Below the pieces are notes generated by a model, which saw only the letters and a program-made list of their open reading frames with translations, had not been told where the DNA came from and did not search any database. The position numbers and the translations under genes are program-made. This document shows positions 22,981 through 34,840 of a stretch of DNA of 64,000 bases, piece by piece. The stretch covers positions 4,219,009 through 4,283,008 of the forward strand of contig CM040444.1 in assembly GCA_022749755.1 (NCBI GenBank), written 5' to 3'. Every line of letters begins with the position of its first letter. Position 1 is the stretch's first letter. Source of the DNA: Azadirachta indica. Taxonomy: Eukaryota > Streptophyta > Magnoliopsida > Sapindales > Meliaceae.

Positions 22981-24194
22981 TATATGCTTTTGAATCTGAA
23001 GTTGGTGGAATAATTGTCTTTTTGTCCTTGGCTGATTCGAATTCGATCGACTTGAGAGAATAGAGAAAGAGAATAAGTTATTTATACAAAAAGAGATAAC
23101 AGAGCAGTAATAAAATTAAACAATGACAGGGAGAAAGGAGCTGGTTTTGTATAACACATAGTAGATAACTTCCAAATATATAGCCTTTTTCTTCTCGTTT
23201 TTTCTTCCTACAAACAAACTTTAATTTACCAAATAAATAAAAAATTAAATATTTCTAAATTTCTCATAGGTTGGAACTTGGAAGCAATTATTTTTAAAAT
23301 TAAAAAATATAGGTTAGAAGTAATTTTTTCTGTTAATTTTCAAACATTTGTTAGAGAGTCTGAGGTGTGATTAAACATAAAAACAAAAAATATTTGACTA
23401 GTAAGTTATGGAGAAAGAAGCAGATCAATGTAACGATGTATTTTGTTGTGTAATAAGCGCGCAGTTTTAGGATTTTTAGTTAGTTATCTTATGGATCTAT
23501 TTTGTTGTCTAATAGAATACTTAAAAATAAATTAAATCTTATTTTGAAAAGTTTTAAACATCATTTGCTACAGTTTTCTTCAGAACTTATGGAACACTAG
23601 ATAAACATATGATACAGATCCAAAAATTAAAATGATTGCATCATCAAAATGTACGAATAATACAGATGTTATTATGTAGGAAACTAAGTCTTTCTTCGCT
23701 CATCCTTTTGCCCTAAATTGCCCAAACATTAGAAAGATATTTCAGTTATTTAATTTTAGTTAGGATCCTGGAAAACTAATCCTGACAATATGTTTTACTT
23801 TCCTTTTTGGTGACATGCCACTTGTTTCTTCAATTTTAGAGGAGATTTCCTTCTTAATAAATCAAGTGAGAATAAAATTGCTCAAGTTTTTAGACTATTC
23901 CAATACGAGATTACTTATTATTACGTGAGTTAGATTAATGAGTTATGCTATACGATATAAATTAGTAGTTCTTGATTGCAAATATTTTCAGACTGCGTTT
24001 TGTAGCATGGATCAACAAACCCCTTATTATATAAGTAATAAAAAAATCAGTTAGGTACCAATTCCATGAAAATGCATAAACTATATCTTTATTTGTAAAA
24101 ACATAAAACCTCGGGGACCCTTTATTGCTATCTCATTCTTCTTTCCCTGTAAATACAATGAGCTAGAGGCAGCGGCAGCACTCACAGAAAGAGA
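22981..24194. promoter_or_regulatory. Divergent intergenic region between expansin B and WAK pseudogene 2
   Basis: Inverted counterpart of 9901-11088. Homology to the upstream regions of expansins C and D also covers roughly 22981-23720. No gene. Confidence 0.6.
23080..23086 (-). promoter_or_regulatory. TATA box of expansin B
   Basis: 'atttata' on the plus strand (tataaat on the coding strand), about 100 bases before the ATG at 22980. Confidence 0.7.
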
Positions 24195-25700
24195 GTGATA
24201 GATCAAAGAAGGGTTCTGAATTTTCTTCTGTTTCTGGGGTTATCATGGTCAACAAAAATAATAGCAACACCAAACAATATAACAAAGCCAAATTGTCAAT
24301 CCAGTTGTGGAAATAATGTCACAATTCCATTTCCATTCAGAATAGGAGCAGGTTGTTACTTGGATCATTGGTATGCAGCAGACTGCACATTCGGTAAGCC
24401 ATTTCTGAGAGGCATCAACCTGGAATTACTCGACATTTCACTACCAGAAGACACCATCCGAGTAAAACAAGCAGTACTAAATTCTTGTCTAGAGATCATA
24501 CAGCAGCAGCAGAAGAAACTACTCAAGGACGTAATAATCTTAACTTGGAATATTCTCCGTTTTTCTTCTCTAATACTGGCAACAGATTCACCGGCGTTGG
24601 CTGCAAAAACTTCTCCACTTTAGCATCATCTTCTTCGGATTCGTTTCTGGGCGGCTGTTTCTCTCATTGCGAGGATCATGTATATACTATACAAGATAAC
24701 GACTGCGATGACGTAAAGTGTTGTCAGAGCAGAATTGCTGAGCATCTGAAAAGTTTTAATATTTCTTTAAGCAACATCAATAATGAAACAAAAAGCTGTA
24801 AGGATGCATTTTTCGTGGAACAACGATGGTTCTCTAATAATTTTGGGAGAGCTGAAGACGTTGAAAACTGGAAGCGAGTTACAGTGATATTGGATTGGAT
24901 GGTATTGCATTCATCGCTTGAATTGCCGTCTGTAACCGCGAGTGGTGAATGTCGATGCAAAACGCAAAGTTTAGGTCAATTTATTCAATGTGAATGCTCG
25001 GATGGGTACGAAGAAATTCAAAACTAGTTGATTGAAAGGAAACTTGAAGAATTCATCAATGACATAGTAATTCTTTCACAAATTAACCATCGAAACATGG
25101 TCAAGCTTTTAGGGTGTTGTTTGGAGACTGAGTTTCCATTGTTGGTTTATGAATTTGTTCCTAATGGAACTCTTTTCCAGCATCTCCATCATCAATGACA
25201 TGGAAAATGCATGTAAGGATTGCTACAGATATTGCCGAGCACTTTCTTACTTGCACTTAGCAACTTCTTTGCCTATTTATCATCAAGATAACAAGTCAAC
25301 AAATAACACAAAAGTATAAGGAACTTTTGGATATTTCAATTCAAAGTACTTTTATTTAAGTCAATTCACTGAAAAAAGTGATGTATACATCTTTGCAATT
25401 GTTTTTATTATACTTTTAACTAGACAAAAGTCAACATGGTAGAAGAAGGTAGAAATTTGGCATCATAGTTTATAAAATCTATGGGGGAGAAGAGTTTACT
25501 TGATATTCTTGACCCACAAGTGACAAACTTAGGAAAGAGAGAAGAGATCATGGCAATTGCAAACATTGGAGAAAGATGCTTAAACCCGATTAGGAAGAAT
25601 AGACCTACAATGAAAGAAGTCACAGTGGAATTAGAGATGGCAATAATACAAAGCAAAATGCTGAAGATGCTGAGATTATGACAACAGCAGTAATTAAGGC
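24195..25700 (+). pseudogene. Wall-associated receptor kinase (WAK) pseudogene 2
   Basis: The frame opens without an ATG (a GTG lies at 24195) and shows a hydrophobic leader, then the galacturonan-binding domain (NCQSSCGNNVTIPFPF, GCYLDHWYA). After a frameshift near 24490 it continues to 25027 through the cysteine-rich WAK-associated region (VKCCQSRIAEHL, ASGECRCKTQ, QCECSDGYEEI). There the sequence jumps straight into the middle of the kinase: [32 protein letters not shown]. The second EGF module, membrane segment, glycine loop and catalytic lysine are missing. Later fragments include a mutated HRD region (YHQDNKSTN, about 25280), TEKSDVY (about 25370) and NRPTMKEVTVELE (about 25600). It cannot make an active receptor kinase. 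Its lesions differ from those of pseudogene 1, so the two decayed independently. Confidence 0.87.
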
Positions 25701-26095
25701 TTGCGATACAACTTCAACTTCATCAACAGATTCTACTTTTGGAAATGTCACTTTCTCAATACACATCAAACACCTGAGTCACTGACAAGTGAAATCTAGT
25801 TTGGGAATCATTGAGATGATCAGAAAAGAAAAGATGTATTCTAAACTGTAGACCACCAAACATTTTGTTTTCTGCATTATCATCGAAATAAATGAAAATA
25901 CTTTTCAGAAACACTCTAAGTACCTTTTTAAAAAAGATACTTAACATTCTAAAAGATAAACCTTTTACAAGTAAGGAACCTAAAATAGTTCTTCAAAGAA
26001 AGAAATGAAGGCCAACTCTTTGTATATGCTTTTTGACGAAAATAATTTTACTTTTGTAGAAGTGCTTTCTAAAATGATCACTGTCTTTCTTATTT
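25701..26095. repeat. Distal flank of inverted WAK/expansin module
   Basis: Reverse-complement match to 7605-7935. No gene. Confidence 0.55.
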
Positions 26096-26522
26096 GAATT
26101 TTTCGCGTCAAAATTGGTGTATATTTTATTGTTGATTTTGTGGTATTTTAATTTTGCATTTTTTTTTTGCACAATCTACCTTAAATCACATATAAAGGAA
26201 CTTTTTATAGTACTTTTCCCAATAATATTAAATACATTAAAATACATCAATTTATTTCTTTCCAACTCTAAATATCATAGAAGTCATAATAAATGAGCTT
26301 TGATTATCTAAGATTTGTTTAAATCTTGAAAGCTATAGTCTTAAATTGTGTTTTGATTCATTTAAATTTGCAGTACGAATGCAATTGCATAATATTAGAA
26401 AATAAATGTGAAATTTGAGAAACTAATTGACGATTAAAAAAAATTGAGAAATTGGGTAATAAACCCTTCAATCCTTCCATTGAGTCCATTAAAAAAATAA
26501 CAAAGCATTGAAATTAAACTTT
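26096..26522. other. Expansin C 3' flank
   Basis: Homologous to the 3' flanks of expansins A and D, including 'ttttattgttgattttgtgg' and the 'aatacatcaatttatttctt' block. It directly abuts the end of the WAK pseudogene 2 flank at about 26095. Confidence 0.6.
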
Positions 26523-27472
26523 TTAAAATTGAGCTCCTTGGAAAGTCTGCCCGAATTTCCAATCAGCAGGGACAACGTCGTTGCTGGTAACAGTTTTGCC
26601 ATCACTGGTAGTAACTTCGAAGGACAGGCTTTGGCCATCCAAGCAAGCATTACTCTGCCAATTTTGGCCCCAATTCCTCGTCATTGGTTCCCACCCTGTT
26701 TTGGAGCCCTTGATCGACACAGACTTTACATCTCCCGCACCCCCCACGTTTGTTATCAACACCAAATTGAAATATGAATGTCCTGTGATCGTAAATCTTA
26801 TGCCTCCTTTCCTCACACAAGGCACCCTGTATCCAATCCATCCAAAATCGGTTGCCCATATAATTAGTTTAAAGAACAATATTGCAAGATTGTTGTAATT
26901 GTACATAACTTTGTTACATACCTTCTGTATTGGACAGGAACAATTCCGGCCTTATGTTGTGCAATCTCCAAGAAAGCAGGCTGAGACAAATCAAAATGTA
27001 CACGAGGAGGATTACACCAACCACCATTGTCGTTGGGCAAAGCATAATTGGGAGGACATAAATTGGTGGCAGTGATGGTGATGGTGCCGGGGAGACACCA
27101 TTGTGGTTGATTATGACATCGAATCTCATAGCATGAGCCACACCTGCACCCATTGTCGAAAAGAACTGAACTTACAGCTGCAGTTTTCTTCCCATAACCT
27201 CGCTTGTTCAGATTTCCACAACCTTCATCTGCATAAAATAGCAATAATTCTTATAAATAGAAGATAGATATATAGCATTAATGAATTGAATTAAGAATTA
27301 AAGAGAGGAACTCACTGAAGGTGCCAGAACCATCACTTCCTCCATAAAATGTGGCACTTGCACTTCGCCAACCACCATCGAGATGATCATCATGTCCATT
27401 AATGACATGAACATAGCAAATGCCCAAAAACAAAACTATAAGCAATAAATTTTGTATTGCTTTAATGGCCAT
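26523..27472 (-). CDS. Alpha-expansin C (three exons, 255 residues)
   Basis: Minus-strand exons 27472-27316, 27228-26922 and 26826-26523; same intron sizes, splice sites and frame as A, B and D. Hallmarks: signal peptide, ATFYGG, HFD (here HFDLSQP instead of HFDMSQP), GGWCNPP, YRRVPC and CBM63. It differs from the others at residue 36 (GGWRSA) and at 84 (CRCGSCYE instead of CRCGACYE), where serine replaces the alanine of the conserved CGAC motif. It lies head-to-tail with WAK pseudogene 2 and upstream of the 0.9 kb repeat at 28137. Likely functional, but the CGAC change deserves notice. Confidence 0.92.
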
Positions 27473-27572
27473 TATATGCTTCTGAATCTGAAGTTGGTGG
27501 AATAATTTTTCTTTTTGTCCTTGGCTAATTCGAATTCGATCGACTTGAGAGAATAGAGAAAGATAATAAGTT

Positions 27573-27579
27573 ATTTATA
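27573..27579 (-). promoter_or_regulatory. TATA box of expansin C
   Basis: 'atttata' on the plus strand, about 100 bases before the ATG at 27472; same context as in A, B and D. Confidence 0.7.
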
Positions 27580-28136
27580 CAAAAAGAGATAACAGAGCAG
27601 TAATAAAATTGAACAACGACAGGGAAAAAGGAGCTGGTTTTGTATAACTCATAGTAGTTGACTTCTAAATATATAGCCTTTTTCTTCTCGTTTCTCACAA
27701 ACAAACTTTAATAACAAAATAAATAAATAAATAAATATTTCTAGATTTCTCATAGGTTCGAACTAGGAAGTAACTAATTTTAAAATAAAAAAAAAAACAT
27801 GTTCCAATTAATTTTCTTTTGTCCTCTTTCAATTTTCAGATATTTGTTTTATAGTTTGAGGTGTGATTAATCATCGAAACAAAAATGGTTGACTAATATG
27901 CTGTGGAGAAAGAAACGAACATGGTGCAATGTATTTTGTTGTCTAATAAGCTGGCAATTGAAATTAAAGTGTGGTAGCTTCGCAATTTTAGGATTTTTAG
28001 TTAGTTACCATATGAATGTTTTTTCTTGTTCAATAAAATAGTTAAAAATAAATTTAATCTTATTTTGAAAGGTTTTCAATTTCATTTGTTACATTTTCCT
28101 TTAAAACTTTATGAAACATTATATAAAGAGATAATA
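27580..28136. other. Expansin C upstream region
   Basis: Homologous to the upstream regions of expansins B and D (for example 'atttttagttagttaccata' near 27990). It is interrupted at about 28137 by a repeat and resumes at about 29057. Confidence 0.6.
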
Positions 28137-29056
28137 CTTAGAAAGATTGGTTGGTAGGTCAATTGCCAATTTTAATTAACTATTTAATTAATTAATTAAT
28201 TTCACAATTAACCAAATCAACACACGACAAATAAAATAACAAAGACATATGATTTTATCATGTTTTAGATTTTCTAATACTACATCCACAAGACTATGGC
28301 CAAAAAAAAAATAATTCGCTAAGAAATAAGAGGATACCTACACCAATAGGCTTATACAAATAAAAAACTCCCTCTTTATTTTCGTCACTGTATAGGATCT
28401 TCTTAAATGGCTTTCTTTTGCAAGATCCCCTTATTTTTTATGTCATCGAATTCTTGTCAACAAACATAGATTCTTCTCCCAAAGAAAATCAAGATCCTCT
28501 CTCGAAAAATACAACCTAATTGTCTTAACAACACTCAAAAGATCTAAATTATTAAGTTTATTATAATAAAAATCACAGATAAATAATTCTCACTAAGTTG
28601 TTTTCAATTAAATCATAAGGAAAGATATGAACAACTTAGAAAACAAAAATTATGCTTACGGATGAGCTCTTTTTGGACTAGTTTTTTATATATTAGAGGC
28701 TTAAGAAATTCTAAAAAATATTGTTTATTTATATAAAAACCATAAACCCTAGTCCAAAGTAGATTTTTATTTCTTTATTCAATAAGAAAATAAATATCCT
28801 AAGTATGGAGTGATTCTTACATTACTAATATCCTTGTTTCCAAAAATCTTTCTTTCCTTTGAGTTGTAAAATAGCAAATCTACGTTTCTTAGTTAGACAT
28901 TGACAATTAATTTATCCTAAAATAAAAAATAACATACATGGAGTTTAATTAACAAGTTAATAACTTGCGTAGATTTTTTTATTGTAAATTTGGTTACAAC
29001 AAAATTCTTAACGTACACTTGTTATCATATAATGCCAATGAAAATCCTAACAATAT
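28137..29056. repeat. 0.9 kb dispersed repeat inserted in expansin C upstream region
   Basis: The upstream sequence shared by expansins B, C and D is continuous in B and D but split here by about 920 bases. The inserted sequence recurs at 56772-58848 (for example 'attaattaatttcacaatta', '...ggatcttcttaaatg...', and the end '...aaatcctaaca'). No open frame. Size and ends (..taaca) suggest a solo LTR, but ends and target duplication are not clear enough to classify it. Confidence 0.65.
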
Positions 29057-31000
29057 TGATCCAATAATTCAAACAACTACATTGTCAAAAAGTATGAACA
29101 ATACATATGTTATTAAATAGAGATTTATATATTTCTTTCTCACCTTCTTGCACCTATCAAACATTAAATGCATCTCTTAATAATATTGTTAATAATTATT
29201 CTTGTTCATTTGAATTTTTTTGGATAGATAGGATACTCATATGCTGTAGGAGAAAGTTATTGATGATGTGCTAGAGAATGTTCTCGCTGGTCGTGCAAAT
29301 ATTGCTATAAGCACCACTAGTTTGTAAAGATTGTTGGAATGTGTTGCGGAAAACCAGCCTCAGAAACAATGTTCTAACACTAATTTAATTGAATCAAGAT
29401 TACGATATGATGAAAACTGCCAAGTTTTTCCAAATAACAAACACAAAACATAGAAATAATAAATAAGATGACAGACAAAAAAGAATTTACATAGTACAAT
29501 AAAATTGCCTACGTTCAAAAAACAAACACACGTAAGATCTTTTATTAGAAGTAGAAAAAAGAATTTGTACAAGATGACTCTCTTCTCTCAAGTCATCTCT
29601 CTTTAGTTTCTCTCTCCCTTCCCTTGTCTAATTTCTCTAGAATATAGAGATTTTATAATGCCCTTAAAAAATTCTAATTCAAGTAGGTTTAGTATCCTAA
29701 TTTAAATGGGTCCGGTATCTTCATTCAAGTGGGTTTGGTTATTCTTGAGTTCTCAAGTCCCCGGATTCTCGGATTCTTGGATTTTCGGATATCATATCTG
29801 ATCCTCTTCAAATCAAGATGATAACTTTATCTTGACTCCTTGGGTTCTTGGATACCACATCTGATTCTTTTTAAGTCGAGATGACAACTTCACCTTAACT
29901 CCTTAGATTAATGGGTTCTTGAATACTCAGGTTCTTGAGTTTTCAGCTACCACATCTTATCTTTTTTAAGTCAGAATAACAACTCCACCTTGACTCTTTT
30001 AGTTCATGAGTTTTTAGGTTCTTAGGCATCTATTCTCCATAGAATGTACTGATAATTTGGTTTGGTTATGCTAATTGTTTGTGATATATATTTGTTTCTT
30101 ATTGTTTGTGATACAAGTACATAGCTCCACTCTTCGAGATTTGGAAATTCAGTTTTCTGGGTTATATATGTTTTGCCAAAAGGACGCCAAAGAGAGAGTT
30201 TGTTAAGTTTATATATGCTGACATCTTATGGCAGCACCTAAGTCATTTTAGTGTAATATAAAAGATCATTAAATGAATTGTTAAAAAAAATAGAGTACAA
30301 AAATCTAATTACTTTATAGAGATAAAACAAAAAAACAAATTATTTATATCATACCCACACTAAATTTCACTATTGCACTTCTTTCCCAATTTGAAGAAGT
30401 AAAATTAAAATAGAATACTTAAAATACTCTTAAAAAAGGACTACCAAAAATATCACATTTCCAAATTCTCCACCTTTTCTTGAGAACATTCTGTGGGCTT
30501 GAGATAAGGTAAGACGAACAGTGCTTTGCAAATTTGAGCTAGGCTTGATTTCTAACACATGAACAATCCATAATATTATAATATATTTGTCTTGTGTTAC
30601 AAAAAACATGCCTATTAAAGTATAAAGGTTTGATCGATATGTTATTTTGTGTAGAAGTTTTTAAATTATATTATTGAAATTTGATACCTCTTAGATTATT
30701 TTTTCAAAATAAGAAGACTAAAATCTTGAAGAATTGGTAAGAATTCTTCAGATATTTAGAACATAAATTGTTAAATGTCTTTGAAAAAATCTCTTCCAGA
30801 ATTTTAATTCGGCCTTTTCAAAAGAAAAAGAGAATAATAAAATTTAAAACTTGAAGAATTAGTAAGGATGCTTCCTATATTTAAAAGATATATTTTTAAA
30901 TGTTTTCTACAAAGTACCTTTTAGTTTTCAAATGTTTTTCAAAGTGTTTACCTCAGATATTTACGTTTTTTTCTCAATATATGGAATTCTATTACAATGC
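29057..31000. other. Remote expansin C upstream, then AT-rich repeat-like DNA; no gene
   Basis: 29057-29210 continues the expansin upstream homology (matching 36700-36860 near expansin D). 29330-30060 looks like repeat DNA with a tandem array. The rest, to 31000, has no supportable gene. Confidence 0.5.
29780..30020. repeat. Imperfect tandem repeat, three units of 65-95 bases
   Basis: Units begin near 29790, 29853 and 29950 with 'atcatatctgatcctctt', 'accacatctgattctttt' and 'taccacatcttatctttt', each followed by an 'agatgacaactt'-like and 'ccttgactcctt'-like block. Tandem blocks of this kind are common inside plant LTRs; family not identified. Confidence 0.6.
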
Positions 31001-32935
31001 ACTGTGCTATTTCTAACAAAAACATTTTTGACTAAAATTCTCTTTCCAAATGAATTTATCTAACTTGAATCGACTTTCCAATTATCCCTTTATTAGAATT
31101 CAAGTTAGATCACGTTTCCTAGAGAATAATACATTCTGTTTATAAATACCATAACTCTAAACTTGAAATGTTGTGCCTAGAAAATGTTGTATATCAATTT
31201 TTGCATCGTTGTGTTTTTGAAAATTTATGTTTTCTGCAAACCTTATTAGAGTTATGTTATTATTTGTGCCCTTAAAAGCATATGATGCAATAGCATTATT
31301 TTTTATTTAATAAAAAAAAAATTTTATATAGTTTGAGCATATATTATAACCTATATTTATGAAGAATGCATTTTTATCCTTTTAGCATGGATGCTAATAC
31401 AAATAGATATAATTCATTAGTTCTTTATAAATAAAAGAATGTTTACAACTATTTATGAAGTGGGCATTTCATAATGTGAAGCTGTAGTTTTCTATTTCTA
31501 GTGGAAATCATTTGTCTTGATCATTGAAGTAAAGACTTCAAATAGAAAGCTAGTGTATATGTTATACATTGAATAGTATTATAGTAAATTAAAATCTAGT
31601 TTAAATAAATGTTATTAATCTTAATTTACACAAGATTTAATAAACTAGATTAACTTTAATCCTTCGTGAATAATGAACTTACATTCATATATTATATTTT
31701 TTCAGTTATCACATAATGAAACCCAATAATTTGGTCAAATCTCAATAACTTGAAGATTTAGTTTTATGGATTGTACGAAGATATATTTGTAAAATGGATG
31801 ATACTTGCCCAAGTTGTTTGTGGTACTTGATTATTTAAATTTGTAGGCACAGTTTATTCAATAAATTACTCGTTGAATGACAATATTTACTTGTAAATTT
31901 TTATTTACAAATATAGATAAATTGAAATGATTATTACAATAGTCAATAACTTGGGACAAATATATAATTAAAAACGCATGACATCTTATTTCCATTCTAA
32001 TTTTAATTATGAGTATCAAATAGAGAATCAATTGAGTGTTTATTGTTGGTCTAGAACGAAGCCCAAATTTAATTTAAAAAGTTTTAATTAAATGGGCTGT
32101 TCAATATGAGTTATTAGAGTGTAGCCTCAGGCTTTTGGTAGAATACTTTAAGATTAATTTAGAAAGGCTAGATGAATTATGAGATAACTAAGTCTGTGTT
32201 TTCTAAATTTGAGCGAAGAAATCCATGGGTCTGCAATCTTTTTGGTAAATCTTGTGAGCCCAACTCAACATAAATGTGTATTTAAAAGGACCATTAAATG
32301 TCTATTCAAAAGACCTCTAATAGTATACGTGACAAACAACTGCTTTTTGGTTTTTGGTCTTGAAACAAAACACAGGGAACGTCCCCACATGCATGAGTGG
32401 CTTTAGTATAGCAAAGAAGTAAGACAGTTCTTTCTCAAGGTATTTCTATAAATTCTTTTTTATACATGTATGAAAAGTAAGAAAGTTTTTTTCACAAAAT
32501 TCTATATTTTTCTATCAAACCTAAGCTACAAAAATATCTTTTGAGCATGAAATTTTCCAACATCTTAAAAAATATATCTTTAGCTGTTAGTAACCTTTAT
32601 TAATGTGATTTTTCAGGAGAAAAATCTTTTATCTTCAAGAGAAGACATTTTATATGGTTTTGAAGGGAGTTCAATTGTAGCAAAACAAATAAGACAAGTG
32701 GTTCTCGCTGAACAAGTCCAATTAGTTGATTTTACATGGCAGAAAAAAATAAAATAGGAAGTTTTGTTTGTTTAAGTCCGATTAACATTTGTAATTTTTT
32801 ATAACTTATTAAATTGTTCAATATCAGAGTGTGGCTTTGTGGAGTAATAATTTCGAACCATGTAAAAAATTGTATGTGTTTTTTTCTTTTTTTTTTTTTT
32901 TATACTTTCAATAATTTAATCAATTAAGTAAATTA
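31001..32935. other. AT-rich region, possible decayed LTR; no gene
   Basis: No convincing open frame. The tail at about 32660-32890 shares a loose pattern ('gaagggagttca', '...ccatgt(t)aaaaattgtatg') with 53614-53790, which suggests a shared old LTR family. Confidence 0.35.
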
Positions 32936-32939
32936 CTAA

Positions 32940-34016
32940 AAACAAATCCAATAGTTAGCATTATATTATTGCTTATAAGCGGCTTACCACTTTAGGTGTT
33001 TGTTATTCTTTCATTCCTCCTTGCTAGTCTTTAATGGTTTGGCGCATACTTTATAATAAACTTGCTTTGGATGATATGCTTCATATTCGTTGTGTTTCTT
33101 TAACTTAAGTTTGTAAATTTTATTCTTCAGGATCTGATTATTAGATCATGTTTTTGTCAACTGTTCTTTGACTTAAAATATTTGATAATGGATTCTGCTT
33201 TTAATTCTAATTTGCCTCAACTTGGGTTTTTTTCAGTTGCTTGGTAGTCCAATGTTTAAACCATTCTCTTCGCAGCTAGATAACATGCGGCATATGCTTG
33301 CTAGCTTCTTCATTTTCTATTAGATTTGGAAGGCCCGAAGTAAACCTGTTTTTGAAGAGCATAGAACCTCTATTTTTCATATTAATTATTGCTTCTTGCA
33401 AGTTCTTTCTTAAGTCTTTGGTCTCCTTTTTGTCCGAGGTTTATTTCATTCATTCTTGATTTGAGCTCTCTTCAGTTGCTTGAAGTTTATAGTAGAAGGT
33501 GTGGAGCTCCTAATATAATTCCAGTTATTTGGTTATCTCTGAATAACAGAGATAACCTTTTGTTATTCACAGATAACCTTCTGTTAAAATAAATACACAT
33601 GGTGTTTCTAACAATAATTCTAGTGCTGCGGCTTGTGGAGGTGTCTTTTGAGATTATCAAGGTTGCTTTTTGAGTGCTTTTGCCATGAACGTGGGCTGCC
33701 AATCTTCGTTCTATACAGAACTTATGGGTATTATTCAAGCCATTTCTTATGCTGTTCGAACAGATTAGAATTTTATTTAGTTAGAAATTGACTTATCTGA
33801 CCATTGAAGCTTTTACATGAATTTTAATGTTAGTCATACAGGTTGTCATTATTGCAATGGCAATGACTTGTCTGACCACTGAGGCTTTCTTTGATGATTA
33901 TTCTAATTATATATGTCTCGTGATCTTTTTCTTATGGGTTAGCTTGAGAGTGATTCTTTTTCTTGGGCACACAACTCGGATTCCGGAAAAAAATATATCA
34001 GACTTTTTGGTTTAAA
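32940..34016 (+). pseudogene. Ankyrin/PGG protein relic (membrane part only), split by a LINE
   Basis: 32958-33000 matches the second membrane segment of the ankyrin genes further right ('attatattattgcttataa', encoding ILLLISGLPL). From about 33810 the homology resumes with the third and fourth membrane segments: VVIIAMAMTCLTTEA, then FFLWVSLRVILFLGHTTRI up to about 33990. The 33002-33808 piece in between is LINE sequence. Ankyrin repeats and the first membrane segment are missing. It shows that the ankyrin/PGG family once extended leftwards, into what is now the expansin cluster. Confidence 0.8.
33002..33808 (+). mobile_element. LINE fragment (connection and RNase H region)
   Basis: Broken frames read IWKARSKPVFEEHRTS (about 33325) and, after a stop, GVSNNNSSAAACGGVFRDY (about 33600), SSFYTELMGIIQAI (about 33710) and LEIDLSDH, the start of a plant LINE RNase H domain. 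The domain is cut off on its C-terminal side where ankyrin sequence resumes. No clear target duplication, so a later deletion is likely. A short palindrome ('ggttatctctg...agagataacc') lies at 33531-33557. Confidence 0.75.
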
Positions 34017-34149
34017 TATTTCATGAAAGCAGATAATTTTTTTTCCCTTTTTGTATAAAAAAAAAAAATCCTTCTTTTCTTTGTTCACAAACATGTCAAA
34101 GTGACTTGCAACAAAGCAAATTTAATTATTTCTTTTCTAAATTCCTTTA

Positions 34150-34450
34150 ATAATGCAACATCAAATACATTAAAATACATCAATTTATTTCTTTCCAACA
34201 CCATATATCATAGAAGTTACAATAAATGAGCTTAGATTATTGAATTATTCGCTTGAATCTTTAAAGATTCATTGCTATAATTTTAAAATTGCATTTCCTA
34301 TTCATTTAAATTCATAATGCCAAATATACTATGTTACAATCGAGCTGTAGTTGAATGTAATTGTATAATAATTTAATATGAATATGAAATTTGAGCAAAT
34401 ATTTTACCATTAATTAAATAAAAAATTCTGAAATTTGAATAATACATAGA
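34150..34450 (-). pseudogene. Orphan expansin 3' flank
   Basis: This stretch repeats the sequence that normally follows an expansin stop codon (the 'aatacatcaatttatttctt' block through 'gaaatttgagcaaat'), yet it is followed by another complete 3' flank (34455-34840) belonging to expansin D. Its version ('...gtagttgaatgtaattgtat') is closest to the flank of expansin relic 1 near 4480-4540. It is the footprint of a lost expansin copy. Confidence 0.6.
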
Positions 34451-34454
34451 TCTT

Positions 34455-34840
34455 TTTTTAAAGAAATAAATTGGTGTATTTTTTATTGTTAGTTCTGTGG
34501 TATTTTAATTTTGCATTTTTTTTTGCACAATCTTATCTTAAATAACATAAAAGAAACTTTTTATCGTACTTTTCCCAATAATATTAAATACATTAAAATA
34601 CATCAATTCATTTCTTTTCAATCTAAGACTTGTTTAAATCTTTAAAGCTATAGTCTTAAATTGTGTTTTCAATTCATTTAAATTCGTAATACGAAATCTA
34701 CTAGATCAGGATTAGAACATAAATGTAAAGTTTGAGAAACTAATTGACCATTAAAAAAATTGAGAAATTGGGTAATAAACCCTTCAATCCTTCCATTTAG
34801 TCCATTAAAAAAAAATAACAAAGCATTGAAATTAAACATT
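34455..34840. other. Expansin D 3' flank
   Basis: Homologous to the flanks of A, B and C; near-identical to that of B in the 190 bases next to the stop codon, but with several substitutions and indels, unlike the coding part. No gene. Confidence 0.65.

Noticed and set aside
24195..24623. Considered as an intact secreted protein with a galacturonan-binding domain
   Set aside because: The frame begins at GTG with no ATG, shifts near 24490 and continues as WAK sequence in another frame; it is part of a pseudogene.
25481..25681. 66-codon frame resembling the end of a kinase
   Set aside because: It is the C-terminal kinase piece of WAK pseudogene 2, not a separate gene.
32209..32406. 65-codon frame in AT-rich repeat-like DNA
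   Set aside because: No motif, no homologue in the window and an LTR-like context.
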